A stretch of DNA of 64,000 nucleotides from Planctomycetaceae bacterium (GTDB lineage: Bacteria > Planctomycetota > Planctomycetia > Planctomycetales > Planctomycetaceae): positions 1 to 64,000 of the forward strand of contig PBMZ01000083.1 in NCBI GenBank assembly GCA_002722955.1. Direction: 5' to 3'. Below are positions 36,401 to 44,135 of this stretch, piece by piece. The translations under genes and the position numbers were made by a program. A model generated the notes under the pieces. The model saw nothing but the letters and a program-made list of their open reading frames with translations. It had not been told where the DNA came from and made no database searches. Numbering within the stretch: position 1 is the first letter of the stretch; every line of letters starts with the position of its first letter.

Positions 36401-37417
36401 ATGAAACACTTCATTTTGATTCTCGCTGTCGGACTGATTTTTCCCATGCAATCATTTGCCGCCGAGCCCGTGCGATTGATCTTCGACACGGATATGGGGA
36501 ACGATGTCGACGATGCACTTGCCCTGGCATGTATCCACTCGCTGGAAACGCGCGAAGCTTGCAAGTTGCTGGCCGTTACGTTGACCAAGGATAATGATTG
36601 GGCGGGGCCTTATGTTGACGCCATCAATACTTTCTACGGAAGACCTGATATCCCGATCGGCGTCGTTCGCAAAGGTATGACGCCGGCCCTGGGCAAATAC
36701 TTGCCGCTAGCGCAGCAGAGGAACAATGGCAAGCTCCGCTATCCGCGTAGCCTGAAAAGTGGCAAGGATGCTCCCGAGGCCGTTGCCTTAATTCGGAAGA
36801 CACTGGCGGCTCAGCCGGACGCTTCGGTGTGTATCGTTCAAGTTGGCTTCTCGACAAACTGTGCACGATTGCTGGAAAGTAACGGCGACGACGCATCACC
36901 GTTGACGGGAGTGGAGCTAGTTCGCAAAAAGGTTAAGCTGCTCTCTGTCATGGCGGGTGCCTTTCAGAGGATCGGCGACAACGAACGCTTCAAAGAGTAC
37001 AACGTCGTCAAGGACATCGCTAACGCGAAACTGATCGCCAGCAAGTGGCCGACTGAGGTCGTCTTTAGCGGCTTCGAAATCGGCATCTCAATTCCCTATC
37101 CGGCGTCGAGCATTCTGCGCGATTTCAATTATGTCGAGCACCACCCGGTTGCCGAATCGTATCATCTCTACAATCCGCCACCTCACAATCGGCCGACTTG
37201 GGACCTGACGAGCGTTTTGTATGCGGTGTTCCCGGATCGAGATTACTTTGGGATTTCGTCTACGGGAACGGTTACAATCGAAGACGATGGCTTTAGCCGA
37301 TTCGACAAAGAAAAAACCTGCCGCCACCGCTATCTCACCGCGTCGCGAGAGCAGATCGTTCGAGTGACCGAAGCGTTGGTGCAACTGGCAAGTCAACCGC
37401 CATTGCCGAAGAAATAA
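36401..37417 (+). CDS. Exported inosine-uridine-preferring nucleoside hydrolase
   Basis: A 338-aa protein with a signal peptide (about residues 1-20, cleavage after SFA). The nucleoside-hydrolase Ca-binding signature is VRLIFDTDMGNDVDDALALA (residues about 24-43, D-x-D-x(4)-DDA). Later family landmarks are SVCIVQVGFSTNCARLLES, LSVMAGAFQRIG, PTEVVFSGFEIGISIPYPAS and the C-terminal DLTSVLYAVFPDRDYFGISS. Export suggests it cleaves extracellular or periplasmic nucleosides (or ribosylated sugars) for scavenging. It lies 28 nt after the CinA-like gene and 10 nt before the DUF58 gene, so the three may share a transcript. Confidence 0.92.
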   Translation: MKHFILILAVGLIFPMQSFAAEPVRLIFDTDMGNDVDDALALACIHSLETREACKLLAVTLTKDNDWAGPYVDAINTFYGRPDIPIGVVRKGMTPALGKYLPLAQQRNNGKLRYPRSLKSGKDAPEAVALIRKTLAAQPDASVCIVQVGFSTNCARLLESNGDDASPLTGVELVRKKVKLLSVMAGAFQRIGDNERFKEYNVVKDIANAKLIASKWPTEVVFSGFEIGISIPYPASSILRDFNYVEHHPVAESYHLYNPPPHNRPTWDLTSVLYAVFPDRDYFGISSTGTVTIEDDGFSRFDKEKTCRHRYLTASREQIVRVTEALVQLASQPPLPKK

Positions 37418-37427
37418 CGACTCAAGA

Positions 37428-38825
37428 ATGCAACAGCGTAACACGCCTTCACGATCAGTACCGGTTACCATTTGGCTCTCGATTTGTAGCGGGATCGGTT
37501 TGGTATTGGCCGTGCAAAAGTTCGAGCGAAGCTTTGCCAATTTTGGGGCAGTGTTTCGCGTCATCCTGACGGGCTTGGCGATCTTTCTGATTCTTTGGGG
37601 CTTGAAGCAAGCAGCCGTTTTGCTGTTTCCCAAGCTGAATAAGACGCCCGTTCGCCACATGAATCGCCATCAAATCGGTGTGCCCCGGGAGGGCGGCGTC
37701 TACTTATTGATTATGGGTGTTCTGTTCGTCGGGTCACTCTTGGGACGCTCGAACATGCTGATGCTCGTGTTCTCGATGATGGCCGGCCCGTTCATTCTGA
37801 ATGGATGGGTCACGTTTGTGCTGCTTCGGCAGATGGCAGTCAAGCGGAAGCTGCCGACTCGTTGCATGGCTGACGAGACGGTTTCTGTCGAGATCGAATT
37901 GGGGAGCCAGAAGCAGTGGATGTCGACTTGGCTGATGACGGTGAACGATCGAATTATCAGCGAACGCGAAGAGTTGCAGTCAGCCGTCTTGTTCTCTCGC
38001 GTGCCACCAAAAGAAAGCAGGTCGGCCTACTATCAGATGCAGCTTGGCAGTCGGGGCCGCTATCAACTTGGTCCGTTGGAATTGACGACCCGATTCCCGT
38101 TGGGCTTGGTTGAACGCGGGCTGGTGTTTGACGAGTCGGGCGAGATCATCGTCCACCCAAGGACTGGTCAGCTAACAGCAAACTGGAAACGTGATTTGTT
38201 CCAGGCAACGGAGCTTGTCCATCAAGCCAAATCACGGCCCGGTACTTATGACGACGAGTTTCATCGACTGCGAGAATATCGCGAGGGCGACAACCCCACA
38301 GCCATCCACTGGCGAACTTCCGCCCGTCGCAATGAGTTGATGGTGCGCGAATTCCAGCAGACTCGCGATCAGTCGTTGATCTTGGTGCTCGATCTGTTCT
38401 TGCCGCCACATCCAACACCCGACGACCGAGAACGCGTGGAGTTGGCAATCAGCTTTGCTGCGACGATTTGTCTGGAACAGCTGTGCGGCGGTCACGACAC
38501 CGACCTGAAGGTCGTGACAAACGGTGTCTCGGTTGAGTCTTGGGAATCGCAAAGCGGCGGAGCATCATTGGAATCGCTGCTCGATGTCCTGGCGCTGGTC
38601 AAAGCCGGAGCCGCCGAAGAGGTCGCAGAAATGTACACGATGGCGACAGCCGGTCGAGTATCGCAAAGCCACATGATTCTTGTCACGACGAGGCGAGCGG
38701 AGGTGGGACAGTTTCGAGGGTTGGGCGATCAAGCCGCCCACCAAGAGGTCATGAAATCTGGCATTCCAATGACCCTACTAGAGGCGTCGGCGACTCAGCT
38801 ATCGTCGCTGTTCGTGTTGAGCTAG
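37428..38825 (+). CDS. DUF58 domain membrane protein
   Basis: A 465-aa protein. Hydrophobic segments lie near residues 11-27, 40-65 (VILTGLAIFLILWGLKQAAV) and 85-125 (YLLIMGVLFVGSLLG, FSMMAGPFILNGWVTFVLL). A cytoplasmic DUF58 region follows: RYQLGPLELTTRFPLGLVER, FHRLREYREGDNPTAIHWRT (the family signature), LMVREFQQTRDQSLILVLDL and an incomplete VWA-like end. DUF58 proteins usually work with MoxR AAA ATPases and transglutaminase-like proteins in envelope assembly; neither neighbour is here. Two ATG codons overlap at the start (MQQRN). It is the third of three closely spaced genes. Confidence 0.9.
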   Translation: MQQRNTPSRSVPVTIWLSICSGIGLVLAVQKFERSFANFGAVFRVILTGLAIFLILWGLKQAAVLLFPKLNKTPVRHMNRHQIGVPREGGVYLLIMGVLFVGSLLGRSNMLMLVFSMMAGPFILNGWVTFVLLRQMAVKRKLPTRCMADETVSVEIELGSQKQWMSTWLMTVNDRIISEREELQSAVLFSRVPPKESRSAYYQMQLGSRGRYQLGPLELTTRFPLGLVERGLVFDESGEIIVHPRTGQLTANWKRDLFQATELVHQAKSRPGTYDDEFHRLREYREGDNPTAIHWRTSARRNELMVREFQQTRDQSLILVLDLFLPPHPTPDDRERVELAISFAATICLEQLCGGHDTDLKVVTNGVSVESWESQSGGASLESLLDVLALVKAGAAEEVAEMYTMATAGRVSQSHMILVTTRRAEVGQFRGLGDQAAHQEVMKSGIPMTLLEASATQLSSLFVLS

Positions 38826-38928
38826 CTGAGCGTGGGTTCTGCAATTCGTTTACTCGGATATTCGCGAGTCATTGACTCCACAATCATTGACTACAGATTT
38901 CTTGCAGCGAACGTGCCAAAAACACAAT

Positions 38929-38956
38929 GTACGACGGACTAGGAAGTCCGTCGTAC
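38929..38956. repeat. Perfect palindrome GTACGACGGACT-AGGA-AGTCCGTCGTAC
   Basis: 12-bp perfect arms and a 4-nt loop lie in the 186-bp gap between the DUF58 gene (plus) and the SulP gene (minus). Convergent placement suits a terminator or a REP-like element. Only one copy is in this window. Confidence 0.8.
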
Positions 38957-39011
38957 GTGAGTCGTGAATAAGCCAGCTTGGCGTCAGCGAGTGTTTCAAG
39001 GGGCCCCAGCA

Positions 39012-40586
39012 TCAACTGCCATTGGAGAGATTGAACTTCTCTTCAAAGCCGGTGAAGGTCACGGTCACGCCGTGTGCTGGCCCTCTCGCGTCCTTGAAGT
39101 CACTCAACAAACTTAACACATCCGGATCGATGTAATCTGTCCCGGATGCGTCCAGTGCGACATGCGATCCTGATTCGCATCCTTCAAAAAGCGTATCGTA
39201 GGCAGCCCGCTTCAAGAATGAGACTTGCTCGGCCATGTAGATATGCAAGACCTCACCATCATCAGTGGTTACCAATTCTTGGCGAATCGGTGCTTTCAAG
39301 TTACTCCAGAGAATAAAGACCAATGCCACGCCCAGGCCAATCAGGATACCGATCAGCAAATCGGTAAGCACGATGGCCGCAACAGTGATGAAGAAGGGAT
39401 AGAATTGAGGCTTCCCTTGCCCCCACATTTGACGGAACAGAGCAGGGCTTGCCAACTTGAATCCGGTCACGAGCAGAATCCCAGCCAGCGCCGACATCGG
39501 AATCATGTTGAAGTAAGTTGGCAGTAACACCACCGAAGCCACAAGCAGGACGCCGTGGAAGATCGCCGAAAGCTTCGTCTTTGCTCCCGATCGCACGTTG
39601 ACGGAGCCACGAATGATGACCGACGTCACTGGCAAACCACCGATTAGGCCAGCAGTCATGTTCCCGCAGCCTTGAGCAATCAGCTCTCGGCTTGGCGGAG
39701 ATTTGCGTTTATCGGGATCCAATTTGTCAACGGCATCTAAGTTCAACAGTGTTTCCAACGACGCAACAATCGCAATTGTCACCGCAGCAACATACGCCCT
39801 GGGATTTAACGCGGCCCCCCAATCCGGTGTGTAGAAGGCTTGTTTAAACTCACTCAGACTTTCAGTTACCGGGATCTCGACAAGGTGGTGATCTCCTTGG
39901 ATTGCCCACGGGCTACCAATCTTTAGAAAGACGAAATTCATAGCCACGCCCAATAGCACAACCACGACTGGGCCTGGGACAAGTGATTCCTTCAAGAATT
40001 TGATCTTATCCCAAATTATTAGGACAGCCATCGAGGTCACGCCAACAGCAATCGCGCCGTAGTGCATCAGATCCACGATATTTAACAATTCGCTGAAAGT
40101 CGTCTCACCGTCCGGCTGAAAGAACGACATTTCGCCCATGGCATCCTTATCAATGCCAACGAGGTGTGGCGTCTGCTTGAGAATGAGGATGACACCGATT
40201 GCTGCCAACAGACCCTTGATCACGCTCGATGGAAAGAATGACGAGAGTGCTCCCGCTTTCACGACACCAAGGGCAATCTGAAGGATTCCGGCAACGAATA
40301 CTGCAAACAAGAACGCTTCAAATGATCCCAATGCAGCAATCTGAGCGGCAACAACCGCCGTGAGCCCGGCTGCCGGTCCACTGACACTGGTGCTGGATCC
40401 ACTGACCGCACCAATCACAAGTCCGCCGATGATGCCGGCGACGAGACCTGAAAACAGCGGGGCATCCGAGGCCGACGCGATTCCCAGGCAAAGTGGTAAG
40501 GCCACCAAGAAGACGACAACTCCAGCGGTGAGATCCTTGAATACAGTCTTCGGGGAAAACATCGAGCTTTGTTCGTTTGTTGACAT
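39012..40586 (-). CDS. SulP family anion transporter with C-terminal STAS domain
   Basis: A 524-aa membrane protein with about 11-13 helices. SulP landmarks are LTAGVVVFLVALPLCLGIAS, FSGLVAGIIGGLVIGAVSGS, STSVSGPAAGLTAVVAAQIA, NMTAGLIGGLPVTSVIIRGS (conserved NxxSG-like region) and NVRSGAKTKLSAIFHGVLL. The last about 70 residues form a short STAS domain (HVALDASGTDYIDPDVLSLL). SulP carriers move sulfate, bicarbonate or other anions with Na+ or H+. Planctomycetes use sulfated polysaccharides, so sulfate is possible, but the GGLP version is also common in bicarbonate carriers. It stands alone, downstream of PutA by 315 bp. Confidence 0.92.
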   Translation of the reverse strand: MSTNEQSSMFSPKTVFKDLTAGVVVFLVALPLCLGIASASDAPLFSGLVAGIIGGLVIGAVSGSSTSVSGPAAGLTAVVAAQIAALGSFEAFLFAVFVAGILQIALGVVKAGALSSFFPSSVIKGLLAAIGVILILKQTPHLVGIDKDAMGEMSFFQPDGETTFSELLNIVDLMHYGAIAVGVTSMAVLIIWDKIKFLKESLVPGPVVVVLLGVAMNFVFLKIGSPWAIQGDHHLVEIPVTESLSEFKQAFYTPDWGAALNPRAYVAAVTIAIVASLETLLNLDAVDKLDPDKRKSPPSRELIAQGCGNMTAGLIGGLPVTSVIIRGSVNVRSGAKTKLSAIFHGVLLVASVVLLPTYFNMIPMSALAGILLVTGFKLASPALFRQMWGQGKPQFYPFFITVAAIVLTDLLIGILIGLGVALVFILWSNLKAPIRQELVTTDDGEVLHIYMAEQVSFLKRAAYDTLFEGCESGSHVALDASGTDYIDPDVLSLLSDFKDARGPAHGVTVTFTGFEEKFNLSNGS

Positions 40587-40901
40587 GTTTGCCTGAGCGT
40601 GTTGGGCAGTGAAAAGGAGCCTATCTGTGCTGTGAAATCAACTGCTGGCTCAAGATAGGTAGGATGCGTGGCGGGAGCGCCGTGAACGACCGCTGTCAAT
40701 ATGTTGGCGCTAAGCTGTAAATGGAAGCACGAAGCGCAAGCGAGGGTGCGCATACTCAACCAGACTCACTCGCTTGCGCTTCGTGCTTGTATTCAACGCC
40801 GGGGTGGGACGCGGGAATTCTAGAATTCCACCGCGAAAACTAAAAGACTTTTTACGCGTTCGCGTAGCGAATTTTTGTTTTTGGCAAATTGTTAAGATTT
40901 C
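40587..40901. other. 315-bp intergenic region with three palindromes
   Basis: No gene is visible between PutA and the SulP transporter. It holds a 20-bp inverted repeat (40725-40788), a perfect 16-bp palindrome GGAATTCTAGAATTCC (about 40814-40829), and a TACGCG/CGCGTA hairpin near 40855 beside A/T runs. The promoter of the SulP gene should be just before 40586. Confidence 0.6.
40725..40788. repeat. 20-bp inverted repeat AAGCACGAAGCGCAAGCGAG
   Basis: The arm at 40725-40744 is exactly complementary to 40769-40788, with a 24-nt loop. It lies between PutA and SulP, both on the minus strand. Its length and perfection suggest a REP/MITE-like mobile palindrome rather than a simple terminator. Confidence 0.85.
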
Positions 40902-43889
40902 TTAATCGTTCGCTTCTGGTGCGAATCCGCGCCGCATTGTGTTCTCGGTGATGTTCACGGGAATCAAGAATTGCTGCAGATAGTCGGGACCGCCGGCCTT
41001 CGAGCCAATTCCGGACATCTTGAAACCACCAAACGGCTGTCGTTGGACAAGAGCCCCCGTGATCCCCCGATTCAAGTACAAGTTGCCAACATGCAGTTCT
41101 TGTCGGACGCGATCTAAATTAGCGGGGCTCCTACTGAAGATGCCCCCGGTCAATGCGTAGTCCGTTTCGTTAGCGACTTCCAGGGCCTTGCTGACATCCT
41201 TGACCTTAATCACCGCCAAGACAGGTCCAAAAATTTCTTCCTGAGCCAATCGAGATTCCGGGTCGACACCGGCGAATATGTGCGGCCCCACAAAGTATCC
41301 TTGATCGGCCAACTCGCCGATGTCGTAGGCGAAGGCCAACGTTTCATCTTCCGTGCCGAATTCGATGTACTCGCCAATCCGCTCCTGCGCTTCTTCGTCG
41401 ATGACTGGGCCCATGAAGCTGGCGGGATCGTCGGCGGCACCAACCACCAAGCTCTCGGTCGCGCCGGTGAGACGCTTTAGGAATTCGTCGTACACCGAAG
41501 CCAACACAATTACCCTGGAGCACGCCGAACACTTTTGGCCGCTGTAGCCAAACGCGCTGTGTAGAACGCCGAGTACTGCTTCATCCAAGTCCGCGTCATC
41601 ATCAACAATGATCGAGTTCTTGCCGCCAAGTTCGGCAATGACTTTCTTGACCGACAATTGCCGATCATCCGTGTCGGCCGCTGTGCGATTGATTTCAAGG
41701 CCCACTGTTCTTGAGCCAGTGAAAGCGATGATGTCGACATCGGGGCTTCCCACCAATACCGGACCGATGTCCTCGCCAACGCCGGGAAGATAGTTCACAA
41801 CGCCTTGAGGAAGACCAACGTTGACGAAAATCTCCATCAGTTTTGCCGCGACAACCGATGATTGCTCGGCCGGCTTCATGACCACGGTGTTGCCAGCGAC
41901 CAGAGCCGCCACCGTCATGCCCGTCAAGATCGCCAACGGAAAGTTCCAAGGCGCGATGACCACGCAAACGCCGCGCGAACGATAGAAGTATTCGTTTTCC
42001 TCACCGGGAAGATCGCAGCGTTGCGAAGGGGCCAAGCGACGCATTTCGGCAGCGTAATACATACAAAAGTCGATCGCCTCGGCAACATCCGCGTCGGCCT
42101 CTTCCCATGTCTTGCCGCATTCGTAGATTTCCCAGGCGGCCAGTTGGTAGCGATGATTGCGCATCTCGGCGGCCACCAATTCCAGGAATTCGGCTCGATA
42201 ATCAACTTTCATCCGATGCCAAGTTCGATACGCTTTCCGCGCTGCCTCGATGGCCTCGACCGCATGATCTGGTGTTGCCGACGATGTGTGTCCGACAACT
42301 TGTTTTTTGCGCGACGGATTCCGCGACATGATCGTGGCTTTGGTGTCAACGGCGCGGCCGTCAATGATCAATGGGTATTCACCGTCTAGCTCATCGCCCA
42401 CTTCGTCGAGCGCGACTTCCATCGCCTCGCGAGCTTCCGCTTGACTGAAATCGCTTAGCGGCTCGTTCGTGAACTCGGTTATCTCTGCGGTTTCCATCGC
42501 TGGCATTTCAGCCCCCACTTTTGTTGGATTCATGAAGAGCGAATCGAGCGAGACGCCTTCTGTAAAGCTGTGTCGTAAGAAAGAGTCGTTCGAGGTGTTC
42601 TCAAGCAGCCGCCGCACCAGATACGCCATACCGGGGATCAACTCTCCGAACGGAGTGTAGATGCGAACGCGATGCCCCATCTCGTTGAATAGCTGAGCGG
42701 GTTCGCCGCCCATGCCGTAGAGCATTTGCAATTCGTACGCTGGAATGGGCACGCCAAGTTTGCGAGCCCACGCGATTCCGTGAGCCAGACTTCGCAAGTT
42801 GTGACTGGCCAACGCGGGCCGCAACCACTCGTAGTTCTCCATCAAGAATCGCGTTTGGCGTTCGAAGTTCTCGTCCGACTCCCACTTCTGTTGATAGACG
42901 GGAATTGGCCAGCCGCGAGCTTGAGCCATCACGGTTTCGTAGTCCCAATACGCGCCTTTGACCAATCGTATCCAAATCGGCGTCCCGCGTTTCTTGACCC
43001 ACTTCAGCAAGTCCTTCAAGTCCTTCTCGGCATCGGGCAAATAAGCCTGGATCACGATGCCCGCGTCAGGGAAGTCGCGGAATTCCTTTTCCATCAAGAC
43101 TTGCTTGAAGATTTCGATCGTTAGGTCTTTGTAAGCGTAGTGCTCCATGTCGACGTGGACGTAGGCATCTTGGACGCGTGCTGCTCGCAAGATTTCTCGC
43201 AAGCGACGCTTTACGCCTTCGGCGGTGTGATTGGGGGCAACTGGCCGAAATTGGCTGAATAAGGCGGAGAGTTTGATCGAGACATTGACTCGAGGAATCG
43301 CGCCGAAGTTGTCTCGATCGATCTGAACGTTTTCCGGCCAATCGTTCACCTGCGGCGCCAACCCTTCGATCAAATCGTGGTAGGCGGCCGCGTACTTGTC
43401 CGCTTCTTTCTCGCCGATGATGGCCTCGCCGAGCAGATCTAAGGTGAAGGCGAATCCGGCTTTCCTGACCTTCGCGATTGACTGCAACACCTCATCAACG
43501 CTGCTGCCGGCAATAAACCGCTGGGCCATGCGGCGAGCGTTCGATCGTGCGTTCAACGCAAGGGCTCGACCGAGAACTGTGTTGGGCAGCGAGAACTCCA
43601 ACACCAGTCGCACAGCCCCCGGAAGATGCTTTTCGACGTCCTCGAAGTACTCCTGCAAGTGTCGAGTGACTGTTTCGTGATCCTTGAGCATCGGCAAGAC
43701 ATCGACGAATCGAAACATCTGTACTTTGACAGATTCGTCGGACATCGCCCACGAGAGAATGCGGTCGTCCCACCAGCGCCGCTCGAACATCGAGGGTTTG
43801 CGGCGTTCCAGGTGGCTCCAGAGATATTGGCCGATCTCCTGTGTTTCGTCTTCGACCTCGCGGGCGAGACTCACCTTTTTCTTGGCCAC
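40902..43889 (-). CDS. putA: Bifunctional proline dehydrogenase / delta-1-pyrroline-5-carboxylate dehydrogenase
   Basis: A 995-aa enzyme oxidising proline to glutamate in two FAD- and NAD-dependent steps. The proline dehydrogenase barrel covers about residues 95-455 (VRLVLEFSLPNTVLGRALAL, AYVHVDMEHYAYKDLTIEIF, RLVKGAYWDYETVMAQARGW, AYLVRRLLENTSNDSFL). The P5C dehydrogenase covers about 500-990 (VVIAPWNFPLAILTGMTVAA; IAELGGKNSIIVDDDADLDE; catalytic Cys in GYSGQKCSACSR; IFGPVLAVIKVKDV). It lacks the N-terminal DNA-binding domain of enteric PutA, so no autorepressor role. The start is GTG at 43889 with AGGAGG 10 nt upstream, better than an in-frame ATG further upstream. It is divergent from PSD1 pair 3. 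Confidence 0.95.
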   Translation of the reverse strand: MAKKKVSLAREVEDETQEIGQYLWSHLERRKPSMFERRWWDDRILSWAMSDESVKVQMFRFVDVLPMLKDHETVTRHLQEYFEDVEKHLPGAVRLVLEFSLPNTVLGRALALNARSNARRMAQRFIAGSSVDEVLQSIAKVRKAGFAFTLDLLGEAIIGEKEADKYAAAYHDLIEGLAPQVNDWPENVQIDRDNFGAIPRVNVSIKLSALFSQFRPVAPNHTAEGVKRRLREILRAARVQDAYVHVDMEHYAYKDLTIEIFKQVLMEKEFRDFPDAGIVIQAYLPDAEKDLKDLLKWVKKRGTPIWIRLVKGAYWDYETVMAQARGWPIPVYQQKWESDENFERQTRFLMENYEWLRPALASHNLRSLAHGIAWARKLGVPIPAYELQMLYGMGGEPAQLFNEMGHRVRIYTPFGELIPGMAYLVRRLLENTSNDSFLRHSFTEGVSLDSLFMNPTKVGAEMPAMETAEITEFTNEPLSDFSQAEAREAMEVALDEVGDELDGEYPLIIDGRAVDTKATIMSRNPSRKKQVVGHTSSATPDHAVEAIEAARKAYRTWHRMKVDYRAEFLELVAAEMRNHRYQLAAWEIYECGKTWEEADADVAEAIDFCMYYAAEMRRLAPSQRCDLPGEENEYFYRSRGVCVVIAPWNFPLAILTGMTVAALVAGNTVVMKPAEQSSVVAAKLMEIFVNVGLPQGVVNYLPGVGEDIGPVLVGSPDVDIIAFTGSRTVGLEINRTAADTDDRQLSVKKVIAELGGKNSIIVDDDADLDEAVLGVLHSAFGYSGQKCSACSRVIVLASVYDEFLKRLTGATESLVVGAADDPASFMGPVIDEEAQERIGEYIEFGTEDETLAFAYDIGELADQGYFVGPHIFAGVDPESRLAQEEIFGPVLAVIKVKDVSKALEVANETDYALTGGIFSRSPANLDRVRQELHVGNLYLNRGITGALVQRQPFGGFKMSGIGSKAGGPDYLQQFLIPVNITENTMRRGFAPEAND

Positions 43890-44027
43890 AGCGTTCGATC
43901 CTCCTTGTTGTCTATCAATGGCAATCCGGCCCGCCAATGCATCCCAACGTGATGGCGGTTAGGAGGCGAGCCTATTGTAGCCACGTGCGCAGATTTGTCG
44001 AATGGTGCCGGTGAGGCCGTCGAATCA

Positions 44028-44066
44028 AGGATGCCGGGCTTCTTGGATCTTCGAAAAGCCGGGCTT
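44028..44066. repeat. GAAGCCCGG-family repeat, imperfect copy
   Basis: It contains two tandem-like GCCGGGCTTC boxes (from about 44033 and 44057) around a TTGGATCTTCGAAAA centre. Pairing of the arms has one mismatch in nine. It sits in the 246-bp divergent gap between PutA and PSD1 pair 3. Confidence 0.65.
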
Positions 44067-44135
44067 CAATCCGCAGCATCATGGAACGGTATGACCATAA
44101 CGTCGGGCTTTCGCCCCTGTGGACTGCCGCGTATC

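Noticed and set aside
40850-40870. TACGCG/CGCGTA hairpin as the PutA terminator
   Set aside because: On the minus strand the stem is followed by an A-run rather than a T-run, so it does not meet the intrinsic terminator pattern; left as an unassigned palindrome.
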